NCBI GenBank assembly: GCA_036345935.2
Contig: JADWOT020001334.1
Location: 124,001-188,000, forward strand
Direction of reading: 5' to 3'
DNA: 64,000 nt
DNA from: Taenia hydatigena
Taxonomy: Eukaryota > Platyhelminthes > Cestoda > Cyclophyllidea > Taeniidae
Shown: positions 1 to 11,149 of the stretch, piece after piece
How the letters are laid out: each line of letters begins with the position of its first letter
Numbering within the stretch: the first letter of the stretch is position 1
The notes under the pieces: model-generated
What the model saw: only the letters and a program-made list of their open reading frames with translations
Told to the model about the DNA's origin: nothing
Databases searched by the model: none
Made by a program: the position numbers and the translations under genes

Positions 1-407
1 GAGTGAGCTAACTAAGGGACTCGCAATAATGTGCTATTTGATTTTGCTTCAAAGTTGAAATCGTAGATTCCTGCTTGTCTCCAGACCTCCAAGTTGACTA
101 ATGCTGTTTTGCCTTGGACGCAACAAGGTGCAAGCATGATACCAACTTAGCATTAAGTTAGTGAACATAAACTGCCAAAATTTTGCATTGAGGGTGGTCC
201 TCACCAATTCCAGTGTTTACTCCTCTGTTTCCGTGTGGACAAGTTTTCTTACCAATTGTAGCTTGCTGCATAATACGGTCTAGGATGATTTAATGAATCA
301 AAGTGATCGAGATAATTATCTCTATTGGTTCTAGAACATGCTGTAAGTCTGCTGCATGTTGTATGATGTTTAGTCCTCGTTAAGAGGAAGTCCGTGGCAA
401 CCGAATT
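1..407. other. Unassigned non-coding stretch
   Basis: No frame of useful length, RNA fold or match to another part of the window was seen. It ends where family B begins. Confidence 0.5.
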
Positions 408-1010
408 CATTTTGCAATGGTACAACACTGTGGCGGTTGTGGATGCCTCCGTTCACGAAAACCTATCTACACGCATAAAATTTTCGTCTGATCGAACAAG
501 GCTTGCCGACAAGGAACTCATAAGGCTACGCAACGCAAATATTTCCTGGCAACTCGTGGACTGGCCCTGATTGTTCGCAATGATAGACGCGACTGATCTC
601 ATTCCACTGTGCCTCCAAGCACACAAAATGCAGGGCTATCGCACCTGTGGGGTTCGAAAAATGAGCGAAGGTAAATTATGTGCCACGCTATTTAAAGCGT
701 CTTTGGTTAAACAGCATAAGCGCGAGAAGGACAAAGCTCGTTCCCGCATGGGCATAATATGACTCACGGCTTGAGATGTTACTCAACACCACCCACTTAA
801 TCGGCAATACATTTGAGATGCGAAGTAGTTTAGCCTTACGCGACTGTGCATCACTCTGCTTATTCCTTTTGGGTAAAATAAAGAACAAAACAGCAGATCA
901 CGTGACTTGCTGCACGTGCCGCTGCTTTATTCGCCAGCCCGTCAACGGGAAGATGTCAAAGACAGTAGTGAGAGACACGATTCTCCTGCAACATCTTTAG
1001 AAGCACCTAG
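408..1010 (+). repeat. Repeat family B, copy 1
   Basis: This segment aligns in the same orientation with 14250-14870. Shared landmarks include a CTATCTRCACGCAT block near 463, an ACTGATCT block near 590, a GTYCGAAAAA block near 653 and a CGCTGCTT block near 920. Short frames at 571-762 and 776-1000 lie inside it, but their translations do not stay in register with the second copy, so I do not treat them as genes. The family is not identified. In the second copy, B is followed about 230 bp later by family A. Here about 1.7 kb separates them. Confidence 0.65.
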
Positions 1011-2726
1011 TGCTTATTTAGACGGACTAAGCACAATCGTCAAGCTTTAGAGTGGTATGGAGGGGCTTTGATCCGGGCGTGAGTGCCACTACATATAGAA
1101 GGATGTTTTTTTTTACAAACCTTCTCTCGCCTTCGGTGGCTGATTTTCACCGTTATACACTTTAAATGTACGATTCGATCCTACCTTTAACCTAGTCTCA
1201 ATTGGCGCGAAAGCACTCAAAAAGACATCCACTTCAGCATGGTAATGCGTTAACACAAGTTCAAAATTAATAATCAAGGGGAAAGAACAGTGGCGAAAAA
1301 TAGCCCATAAGGAAGCATCAGTCATTTTACCATCCCCATTTGACTACGAGGCTCATCAGGCGCCATCGAATTGGAACTGTAAGCATTTTATGCTCCCAAT
1401 GAGTTCAGAAACTAGGATTACAACATTTGTAAAGCATAAATTTGCTCATTAAGCACCTCATTCCAGTCATTAGTTTGTGTTCTGCTGCTGTTGACGCAAT
1501 AGCGCATGACTTATATCGCGAGAATCTCTTTATCTTGCAAATTGCTAGCTGACTTCGTAGGCTCCAAGGTGGATAAATAAGAGCTGAAACCAATAATCGT
1601 GTCTATCAACTTCAATTAACTGGCAGTGCGAGGTGACCGACAAGTTGCCAAAGGAGTCATTAGAAAAAAACACAGTGGACGATGAGATGCATAACTAACA
1701 TTCACAGTAAAGAGCCGTAAAATAAGCCAGAGACTAGATTATTTAAGTATCTCCCAGTTGTGCATTAACTGCTCGAATGACATGGAAATCTTAAGCTCAA
1801 ATCATGCACTGCAGTTGCTACTCAAAATGCCTCTTTGAAATGGTGTCCGCTGCTGGTTAATATGGCCTGTGCCGTACCACGGGATAGAAATTAGTTCCAG
1901 AAAAAATCGGCACGTTGAACAATTTCGACAACCTTACCACCATCCGTTACGAGATTTTACTAAGGCTACAAAACAGATGGGCTGCACCAGTTCCAGGAGG
2001 TGGAAAAAAGAATTGAAGACATTAAAATTAACAACTTAAAAAGAAGCTACAAAATGAATTTTATTCATTTATTAATAAGACAAGATAAAAGTATTGGGAG
2101 GACAATGCTCTAAACTGGAGGCAGAACGGATGATTGACTGATGGGGCTAATTGCGTTGTAGAAAAGAAGACTGATATGCCGAGAGGAACAGCTATCTAGC
2201 TTAGAAAAAACTCACAAGAGAAGAGGAACCTAAGTCGGAATTTATGGCAGGCTACTGACAAGAAAATTGCTAGGGACTTTTCGACCTATCTCCGTGATAC
2301 AAGAATTAAGCAGATGGCTCAAAGCGCCATTCGCCGATCATGAGACCAGGTAAGTGTCTGAATGGGAAAAAAGAGACGCAATTCGCACAGAAAACAAGAG
2401 GTTATCACCATTTTGATTACCTTTACTTTCACGGAGTGCTGCGGACCTTTCACACTTCATTGAGGGCGGAGAATTACGTAATTCACCGCAAGTACTTCCC
2501 CTTACCCCGCTTCTCCCATCACGCCACTTTTCCTGCTCTTTGGCTCCCTTTGCATTCCACGTTCACGTGTAAAATTTGCAAATCTTTTTTCCCTTCTGCA
2601 TTCGTAGTCGATTTCAGCCATTGCATGGCCTGCCCAGCATTGCTTAGTGCGAATAATGGACACAATATATAGCAAGGATATTGTGGGTCCATATAATATT
2701 GTGGCCACTTAATTCCAGCACAAAAT
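1011..2726. other. Unassigned stretch between B and A
   Basis: There is no recognisable gene or match elsewhere in the window. The 110-codon frame at 2340-2672 has no motif I know. Because B and A are much closer in the second locus, this 1.7 kb may be an insertion here or a deletion there. That is inference. Confidence 0.45.
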
Positions 2727-5391
2727 CATGCCACCTGCTGTCTATGGAAAGTGAGTGCAGCTGAATTCCATGTCACTGCCATCTCCTTTCTGTCTCTTCT
2801 CTCTTTTTTACTTTTTTGGGGTCGCAACCCTATCCATGGATAAAAAGAGCCCATGCAAAATAGCGATACACTTATTTTCGTCTTTCAATGACTAAGCACA
2901 AAGGAAAATAATCTTTCTGGAGCGTATTTCGGCAGTATTGACGGTTTCTCTGAATATATGGCTGAGTTAAATGGACTTCGTGTTGGCACATCATCGCACT
3001 GGAAAGGTTTTAATCAAGAGTGGAGACTATGGTAAGGTAGAATACTAGACTGAGGGCGAATAATAAATAGTTCTTTTGACAGATATATCTCTCGTTTGGT
3101 TGCTATCTCTTTTCCTTTTATCCTAAAGTCTCTAACACACTGCCGCACAATTCCACCTCGTTACCATCTTTATCTCAAACAAATACGATGATGTTAGAGC
3201 AATAAGTGCACGAATTCTTCCCTCGGTCTTCCATCAGTACCCCATTTCGACATGCTGTGCCACTTCTCTGACCGAATTTCATGCAGTTACCCTCCTTTGC
3301 ATGGATCCGACATATACACAAGCGATTGTCACTGCAACCTCTCGGCTACTCCGCTCTTCGCCACTTAAGGCCTTTCACCATAGTTCAGAACTCAAATCGA
3401 TGCGCAAGCACTGTCTCACTTAGTAAGCTGGCCGACAAAACAGCCTACCTTATCAAACTGCTTAGGAATCGGTCATTAGTACTTTAGCGAAATTCAAGAG
3501 CCATACGCTCACAAACTGCAAGGCCTGCGCAAACTGCGATGATTCCAAAATGTTCATTAACACCACACGTGCTGCGTGATGCATCCACATTTATTTGTTC
3601 CAGCAACCAAACATCCAGCACATAACTAGACAACATGGTAAAAATGTGACTGAGATAGCATGTTGGTGGCCTCAAAATATTGATCACACAGGTTGGCAAA
3701 ACGAAGCTAGCCAAAGTATAGGGAGCTGTGCGCTTTTGAAACTATCCTCATTTGACAGATGCAAATGTTTGAAAGCGAACAAACTGAGCCGATACACTTC
3801 GGCACGTGGATGTTTAAAGGCAATTAAGGCAGTTTATGAAATTGTCTGAATGAGTTAGTCAACATTCACTGGCCTGTGCCTGTCGTAAAGGCGGCAGACC
3901 CGAGTGCAAACGACAGGGGATTAGTCTTCCTATCCTTGACATTTATACTCACAGAGCTAACAAAGTGACAAGATAGAGCTATAATTTATTCGCAGTTCAT
4001 TAAACTCAGATCCAAACCAGAGTTTGCTTTTCTCACATCATAAACCGATGCAAACTACCCTGCAAAGAGATTTGAGTTCACTTGTTGTCTCACGTCTAAT
4101 TAAAGTAATCAAGCAGACATTCCAGATGCTCCCTTTTGGGTGGCCTACACATCTAGAAAAATCTCATCACCACTACAAAGGCGAGTTGAAATCAGCTAAC
4201 GAGTTTCAACGAGGTCTGCTCAACATATATACCTAGTTGGGCGAAGCTATTCATGCATGGCTTCATAATAATATGTCGCCATATTGGTTGGTTATTAGGA
4301 CCTGCCGACAGATCCCACTTCTTTGTACGATTACTATCTAGCATTCAAAGTATTTAAGGAAGCAATTTCGTCCATCAGCACTTGCCGGCCTTTTCTAGTT
4401 TCATCAGTATAAATACAGTAGCACGATCATCATACCGTTGCTCTACAATTCGACCAAATGAAATGGACCGGAATTGGGGCATTTTGAGACTTTTGCCGGC
4501 GACCTTCAACTGTGCTTTCCCTACATGATTACAAGCATGGTTGAGCTTTTTACGCTTCAATTACTTCATTTCTTGGCTTATGCTCTTGGAACACTAATAT
4601 GGACAACCTACATAACTATGCCATTTATTTTTATAGGTTCGACTCAGTTTTCTCAAGAATCTTTTCAAATATCTCCAGCGATCTCTCTGCAATTGCACAT
4701 ACTATTGTTGCAAAAGCAAGTGCGGGTCAATTAGGTGCTAGAAAATCTTGTTCTGCTAAATCTGATTGCTTGCTTAATGCGTTTTAGTCTTATTATGTAA
4801 TTTTCCGTCATTTTGTAATAGTGTTGGTGTTCATCTAGATTTCCACAGACAGCATAGAAGTGGGTAACAGCTGTTCTCAAGACGAGGGTGTCCTCAGATA
4901 AATCAAATGAAAGCTATTGCCTTTCTTTCAACGATAAGAAGCTAGCCATTTAAGACGGTTCCTTCTTAACCTGCTGAAGTGGCAGATTTCGTCATGAAAC
5001 TTAAAATGCTTTCAACTGTGCCATTTAATAAAGGGAAAGCTGTACTTGTGATGTTGAAAAGGGTACTTTGACCTAATTTTGTCGTGACTATAATCTAAAG
5101 TCTACTTATAGTTAGTAGAAAAGTGGAGTCCAGTAGATCTGTTTCTAATACCACCTCTATTAGGAGTCCAAATGTTTAGGTTGTGACGCTGTTATCTGAT
5201 AGACAGTTCAGTCATGTCACGGTCACCTACCAATCACGAATCGCGATTTTATGAGTTTGCATGAAAGCCGTAGTCGGTAGGAGGGATAAAACAGTTGGTA
5301 AATTTTTGTCAAAAGTATTGGGTGTGATGTGAAAGAACCGCTTCTGAGGGTACTCGCAAATATGTAGGCTGAATGTACCGAGATGGCGGCT

Positions 5392-5464
5392 AACTACGTG
5401 ACATACTGGATAGGGCGTCTAACAGCGGATTAGAAAACTACATGTTTGAGTCCCGCCGGAGCCG
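5392..5464 (+). pseudogene. Decayed tRNA-like sequence in A copy 1
   Basis: The 73 nt align without gaps to the better tRNA at 17809-17881. The anticodon arm still pairs (TCTAA with TTAGA around loop CAGCGGA, reading GCG, an Arg anticodon). The T arm is weak, with TTTGAGT as its loop. The 5' acceptor strand AACTACG no longer pairs with CGGAGCC. It is best read as a tRNA-derived remnant carried by the repeat and is unlikely to be functional. Confidence 0.55.
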
Positions 5465-5594
5465 TAAAGACCTTGTCTTCCTGTCATGTCTGCCTAACAA
5501 CGAATTGCAGCAAAAAGGATGAACGTGCTGCCTACTTTGACGCTAGAGGGGAGGAGCAGTAAAGTTGACTAAAAGTGGGACGTAAGGTGCCATC

Positions 5595-6011
5595 ATGCCT
5601 GGTGAGAGGCTAGACTCCTCGACATCCACGTTATTAGGTCGACGTGCTAACCTACTGACATGCCTCACCACCACCGACCCTCTACCACCATTTCCCCTTC
5701 ACTCTCCCACTACCAACCCCCTCCTACTCCTTCACCTTCGTACTCACCCCTTATCTTCACTTCTCATATCCCTTCACTTGGCTTCTCCTGCTTGCTTCAT
5801 TTTACCCCTGTTGTCAACCTCTCTACTTCGGCCAGATGCTAGGGGAATTATGTTTAGCAGTGTTCGTAGCTTGGAGGTTAAAACACTTTTGAACCAGGTG
5901 AGTTTTGCCATCCTCATCGTCTCGGCTCCTTTGCAGCTGTCCGCCCTAGTGTCGTGCACTCACACCACATCAAAACTGATGGTGCGAATGTGTGGGTGGA
6001 TGGGTGGGTAG
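5595..6011 (+). other. Pyrimidine-rich open frame inside family A
   Basis: This frame of 138 codons begins MPGERLDSSTST and is rich in Leu, Pro, Ser and Thr because the DNA is a CT-rich tract, which contains few stop codons. The same ATG and first residues recur in copy 2 (18031-18291, 86 codons) and copy 3 (33561-33791 on the minus strand, 76 codons), always 203-222 bp after the tRNA-like sequence. The three frames end at different places and differ mostly by amino-acid-changing substitutions. I therefore see no sign of selection on a protein. It may be a relic of a coding region or simply open by composition. Confidence 0.3.
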
Positions 6012-7090
6012 CTTATTTAATGCTACTTTGTTTCTCTGCAAAATTAGGTGCATAAGGAAGCTGAAATTTGGAACTTCTAGGTAAAATAAAGCCTAAGCCG
6101 TACATTTGGGGTCCCAAAGCATTCCTGTTCTGAACAGTTTCAGAAAGCCACAGCACTGCTACATTGCCTGCTTGAATGCACATCTTAACTAAAAGGCGGT
6201 CAGCGATCACGAATCCGTTGGTCTGAATGAGCACAGCCTTGATAATCATTTTTCATTCCTGCGTGATTATTGCACCCAATCCAAAGGCCTGAAGACTGGG
6301 GTTTAAAAAGAAACACTAGCCTTAAAACCCTGACAGCTGAGATTGCATATCCCCTCTTTTCTACGAGTCCCTCACTCAACCGTGGCCCGTCCAAACCACA
6401 TAGCGCGTGGTCTGAAAATTATACAGCACATCGAATTCTAGCGTTTATGGGAGTTTATCTCCGCATTCTAGGGTCGATACTCCGGATAGGGTGCGGGAAT
6501 CAGACCTAAAGCAAATGCTAGCAAAGACTGCGTAAAGTAAAATTAACTTACTCGTAGTTGAGCCACAGTAGCCACGTTCGAGACGTGTGGGTGCATGTGG
6601 TAATTAGATAATTGTTGCTTGCACCCGAATATGCAAGCGATGAAGTAACGTGAAATGGATCAAACCGAAATAAAATCGAAACTTCGCATCTAATATAACG
6701 AATGATGCCCTTTGGAATGAACTTCGACATGTAGGTGTTGAAATTGGCTGCAATAATTGATATCTGATAGGGCGCGGGAGATCATGAGATGGCCAGTTGC
6801 ACTTTCATACGAAAACGCAAAGGATTCGCCTAAATGAATTGTACATTCATAATTACACTACTTGCAGCATTTCTTTAAATGTCAGATTCGACTGATAATA
6901 TAATCCACATCTTTATTACAGCCATATACCCTAAGCAAATAAGCTGCGAGTACAATTGGTTCTTATTTGCAGAAGACCTATTGACAAACAAAACCTTCGT
7001 AGCTTCAAATTGTTACATGCGTTCCTCGTGCCACGTCGCATAGAGAATGGAGTTATGGAAAAAAACGAAATGCATAATTCCGTATAATCA

Positions 7091-9762
7091 ATAGTGCAGG
7101 TGTTCACTTAGGCAATATCCATTTTAAACCACTAAACCACGTACTTGTATTATAGGCCACGCCTACATCCGTGAACTTCCTAAGAGTTGAACTGAAAAGA
7201 AACAGAAACACGTGAATACTGTCATTCAAGTTTGTGAATTGAATATTCAGTATAATTGCTTATCAACGGCTCGAATAATGATCGCATAACAAGCAGCTGT
7301 CGGGTATTTTTGCTCATAGGTTATGTTTCGATAAAAGGTATGAATGGCTTCTTGCTATTTCCTGGAAGTAAGGTGCTTGCTTCCCAAAGGTTGGATTGTG
7401 CGGCGACGCTTAAGTTGCTTTGTTGTTAAAATTAATGTGCTGTTAATTGGCAGCATTGTTGAATGAAGTCGTGAATAGATGGCACTTGCGGCACGCGAAG
7501 TAGCATTTTGAGGCTGAAGCAGGAGTGTTTTTCAGGTAAGACCATTGTCCTTAGAATCCCACTGTGTAGAGAATCGCTGATGGCGATTCAAGTGTAGTTC
7601 TATTTCATTAGTGTTATATGCGTGCTAGACGATACTGATGTCCTGTGAAGATATTATTTTTAGGGACAAAAGTGATCAATGAGAAATCGCATCCTTCGTG
7701 ATTTCGAGCCGGTGGAAGCGATCTCAGGTGTAAGCAACGGTGACTGGAGTGTGAAACAGCTTTTGATGAGGTAGCTACTTTAGCAACAACAACTGGAAGG
7801 TTATTACTGCCTGAACATGACGAAGTCGACAGTTGATCTTGATCGCTTGCTATCTGCTGGTGAGAAGTAGATTGGCGAGCTGTAGTAAGATGCTGAGATT
7901 GCCTTGTACATACAGTGCAGGCGATAGCGGAGTAGTACACCGGCAAATTGTTGACAGATAGCAAATGCGTGCTCTTGAGATTGCTGTTTGACTAAATTTT
8001 GACTATATATATGTTCCCGTTGTTGACATTGCAGCCTTATTAGACATAAGCTCAGAACAAGAATGGACTGCCAAGTTCCTCTGTTAATGATCGCATGGGG
8101 TATAGCATAAATTTGACTTGACGCGTAGGATCGCCAGAGATTTACAGAGGATAGTTCCTACAAATCTGAGCAGTCAACCATATTACTCTTGGTAATCTAA
8201 GGAGGGTGTGGCTAAGGCGTGCCTTACATGCATTCCCCCATTCTGTTCAGCGTGGATCAATAGAATGCCGGTGAGTTGTAAATATACCTTGAATCCATTT
8301 GGTGGAGTTTGAATGGCTCACTGGATTTGGTGCAGATAGTTACTTAGAGAATTTTAAGAAGCCTGACCACGCAATAAGCGAATTTAATGGTGGGTAAAAA
8401 TCATACGATAGACCGCCTAAACCCTGTTAATCTAGGGAGGAAATATTTAGTAAAGAAAATAATAAATCATTATCGGAGTCTTAGAGAAGGTAAAACCTAT
8501 TCAAAAATCTAAAAAAAACGTTAGTCACACATGGGCTGTCAAACTGCAGCCAAAATTTGCACAATTGACGTATTAAGAGAAAGCAAATTCAAACAAAGAA
8601 ATGGGGGGGTGAAGGGCTGATCACCCCAAAGACGCGTAAAAATTAGATCTCAAAAATTCACATGCTTGGCATTCACCACGCACAACTTTGCTACGTTGCG
8701 CTTCATTCCTATCGCATGTTAAATCATAAGGGGTATTTTAAGAAGACTGCTGCTAATGACGATCGCTTCGGCACGCAAACAAATAAGGCTTTTGAAATGA
8801 GGCGATCTAAGTAATGTGGCAAGTCATGTTGCAGTAGAAGTACTCTTGCGTTACCAGTCCATTTATCGGCAAATTCAGAATACCTTGCTTGAACCAAACC
8901 TTTGTGCCTTTTTGAGATAGGATCGATGTCTCTCCCATTACTGATGGATGTATGATAGAGCAGAATTGAAAAGGTCCATCGCTTTACCACTGTTTGCGTA
9001 GCGTGTTGCGATTCTGCATCGAAAGTGTCGACACAGGCCATGCGGAGAAATGAACTTGCACTGAGCGAGTGCAGGCGAGTAGGTATGCCATGCCATGGAA
9101 TGAGGACTGGGGAGGAGTGCTAGCAGTCGAAGCAATTGACTAATGAAACCAGCAAGGCAGGAAGATGCGCAAATCGGGCCTAATATTTTAAACACAATTT
9201 ACGAGTATGGGTATTGTAGCGGTTCATATAAAGCAAAATCGGAGCAAGGGGTGAAGTTGAATTGTCAGGCAAATAGCTATTGTTAACTTTTCCCGTGAGA
9301 AACATGATAGGAGGCAAAAATGATAAAGACAGCATTAGGTTTCCGAAGTAATCGTTAGAGTGCTCCTGCTCAGCAACTTATGCTCCTATAGGTTGAGATG
9401 CATTTTTGTAAAATTCACATTATTCAAATTTATTTTTACATGATAATCCTTGATAATTAAGATGATTCATTAAAAATATAGTCCACTTTAGACAAAATCA
9501 TGGCATTTTAGCGTAACAACGACTCCAAAATACCAATGGGGTAAGAAGCGGTTACCGCTAGTGATCTTGGAAATGCTAAGCGAATTACTTAATTCGAAAT
9601 CTCGTCTCACTTAACGAAATATGCGATCTGCAGTAGACTTTTGTCTTAGAAATTGCAAACATGTTAATTCGTTTTTACTTTTCAAAAGATGCGTGGTGTT
9701 TGCACGGCTAAATGATTAATTCGCGAACATGTTTGAACAGAAGTCTATCGCTATTATATGCA
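7091..9762. other. Unassigned stretch with a hairpin and a Ser/Thr-rich frame
   Basis: No match elsewhere in the window was seen. A hairpin with 7-bp arms (GAATCGC / GCGATTC, 5-nt loop) lies at 7571-7589. A minus-strand frame open from about 7988 to 7614 (about 125 codons) is rich in Ser, Thr and Gln, but has no motif I can name and its ATG-independent start (TTG) is weak. The 105-codon minus frame at 8724-9041 is equally unremarkable. Confidence 0.4.
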
Positions 9763-9947
9763 TGTATAGCATCTCGAGGCTTGCTCGAGGCAAAAGAAGG
9801 CAGAATACTAGGGTAGTGTATGTATGTATATGTTTAACAGACAGAGGTAAATGAGCTGCTGGCATGGCCGCAAGGCCGACCTACACAGCTAGAGCAGTGT
9901 GGCCACCTCTGACCGAAATCGGTAGTCCAAGCAAACAAAGTATTACA
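9763..9947 (+). repeat. 5' terminal repeat of TRIM-like element 1
   Basis: This 185-bp repeat starts TGTATAGC and ends TATTACA, giving the TG...CA ends usual for LTRs. Shared features with the other repeats are GGCAGAATA, a run of TATG units, a CTGCTGGCAT block, GTGGCCACCTCTG and a CGGTAGT block near the end. The length equals that of the 5' repeat at 45903-46087. Confidence 0.65.
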
Positions 9948-10497
9948 TTGCCTCTCTCCTCTTTCGAGTGCCGTCTCCGACGCGCCCCATAGTAGACCTC
10001 CTGCGCAAGCCATCGCAATGTAGCCAGTGCTGCAAGAAGCACTTTCGAACTAACCATGCCAGACGTCGACATTCGACGCGCTTGAGGCGATGCTTGATAC
10101 CAGCGTCAGTAATCCCCCTCGACAGTTCGGCTGGGCTTGGAGTTTTGTCCGACCTGAGAACAAAACTCAGAGTGAGAGGTTCTACTTACCAAGGGTATGC
10201 CTGTAGGAAGATGTTAGCACATCGACCTCCATAAGCAAGCATATTAAGGGTAATCTCCTGAACGATACCCTTCCAGGTCGTCCATGGCCAGTGTCACTCC
10301 AGTTGTTAATGGTTTTCTTGTAGAACACGGAGATGGAAATGCCGAAAGCAAACGCCCTTCCTAGCCCATCTGTCATGGGAGGTCAGAGATACTTCATCCG
10401 TAGCACATGCACCTCTTCCGCACCGCTGAAATATGTCACAGGTGGTGGAGATCGGGATAGGGACCCCATCGAATAGGGTCTGCTTTCCGTTACCACC

Positions 10498-10658
10498 AAT
10501 ATAGCGTCCCGAGGCTCCTCTGAGACAAAAGAAGGCAGAAAACTAGGGTAGAATCTATATTTTCAACAGGCCCGGAGAAAAGCCTGCACAGCTAGGGCAA
10601 TGTGGCCACCTCTGCGACCCTGACCGAAATCGGTAGTCCAAGCGAACAAATTATTGCA
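10498..10658 (+). repeat. 3' terminal repeat of TRIM-like element 1
   Basis: This 161-bp copy of the 5' terminal repeat is shortened by an internal deletion between the AACAGGCCCG and AGCCTGCACAGC blocks. The right half is nearly identical, including TGGCCACCTCTG and GACCGAAATCGGTAGTCCAA. It ends TTATTGCA. Confidence 0.65.
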
Positions 10659-11149
10659 CATGTGTTCATATTTGGGATCAATTTTTATTTGTTCGATTTT
10701 TCCAATTTATTCTATAATTAAAAATTTGACGAAAATGTTTTTACTTATTCACCTCAGGCATCGCTTCTTCTTCAAATCTAGATAAAGAGCCCCAGCTCTA
10801 CTACAGGTGTAGTGGCCTATTGTTTGTGCGGCCGCAGGTTTTGATTACGGTTTTTCGGGTGGCTATATTGCCCAGCCGAGTAAAGTGCTTTGCAGGCCAT
10901 GTCAAGCGGCTTCATCCCCTCTTTCTATCGAACACATAATTCGCCCCTGGAATTTTGCCTTCTATTGTTTCGAGGGAGTCTTGACACGCTACATCGGTAG
11001 TGGATCCAACTATGATGCATTTCCACTCCAATCTATATCACCTGTGACAAATTTTAGTTGCGCAAGAGAAGTGAATATGCTACAGATTGGAGAATCCCTG
11101 TCATCACATAACAAGAGGGTTAAACATTAAGCCCTGCAGATAAAATCCT
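10659..11149. other. Unassigned stretch between TRIM 1 and family C
   Basis: Nothing recognised. The 81-codon frame at 10885-11130 has no motif. Confidence 0.4.

Larger units (their letters stand above)
2727..7090 (+). repeat. Repeat family A, copy 1 (longest copy)
   Basis: This is the most complete copy of a repeat of about 4.4 kb. Its first 3.2 kb align with 15098-18375 (+), and from about 3200 onward it aligns with 36235-32185 (-). The start is marked by CACCTGCTGT in copies 1 and 2. The 3' part (about 6000-7090) is shared only with copy 3, through landmarks such as ATAATTCC near 7080. Inside are a decayed tRNA-like sequence (5392-5464) and a pyrimidine-rich frame (5595-6011). No terminal inverted repeats, long terminal repeats or reverse-transcriptase frame were found. 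It could be a large non-autonomous transposon, a composite of several elements, or an old segmental duplication. Divergence looks high, and copy 1 lacks about 70 bp near 5840 present in copies 2 and 3. Confidence 0.75.
9763..10658 (+). mobile_element. TRIM-like element 1 (terminal direct repeats)
   Basis: An element of about 896 bp is bounded by direct terminal repeats and has a short non-coding interior of about 550 bp (9948-10497). The same arrangement, including the interior, recurs at 45903-46747. Interior landmarks shared by both include a TGCAAGAAGCAC block near 10029, a CATTCGACGCG block near 10071 and TTGTAGAACACGGAGA near 10318. The interior lacks any gag or pol frame, which fits a terminal-repeat retrotransposon in miniature. 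Against this, no primer-binding site starting TGG follows the 5' repeat, no clear polypurine tract precedes the 3' repeat, and no target duplication is visible at this copy. Non-autonomous LTR element is the best reading, but another kind of element with terminal direct repeats is possible. Confidence 0.65.

Noticed and set aside
1343..1365. CTGATGAG on the minus strand
   Set aside because: No GAAAC core or helices follow at hammerhead spacing.
7614..7988. Ser/Thr/Gln-rich minus-strand frame
   Set aside because: Start is not ATG, there is no domain, and no second copy to test conservation.
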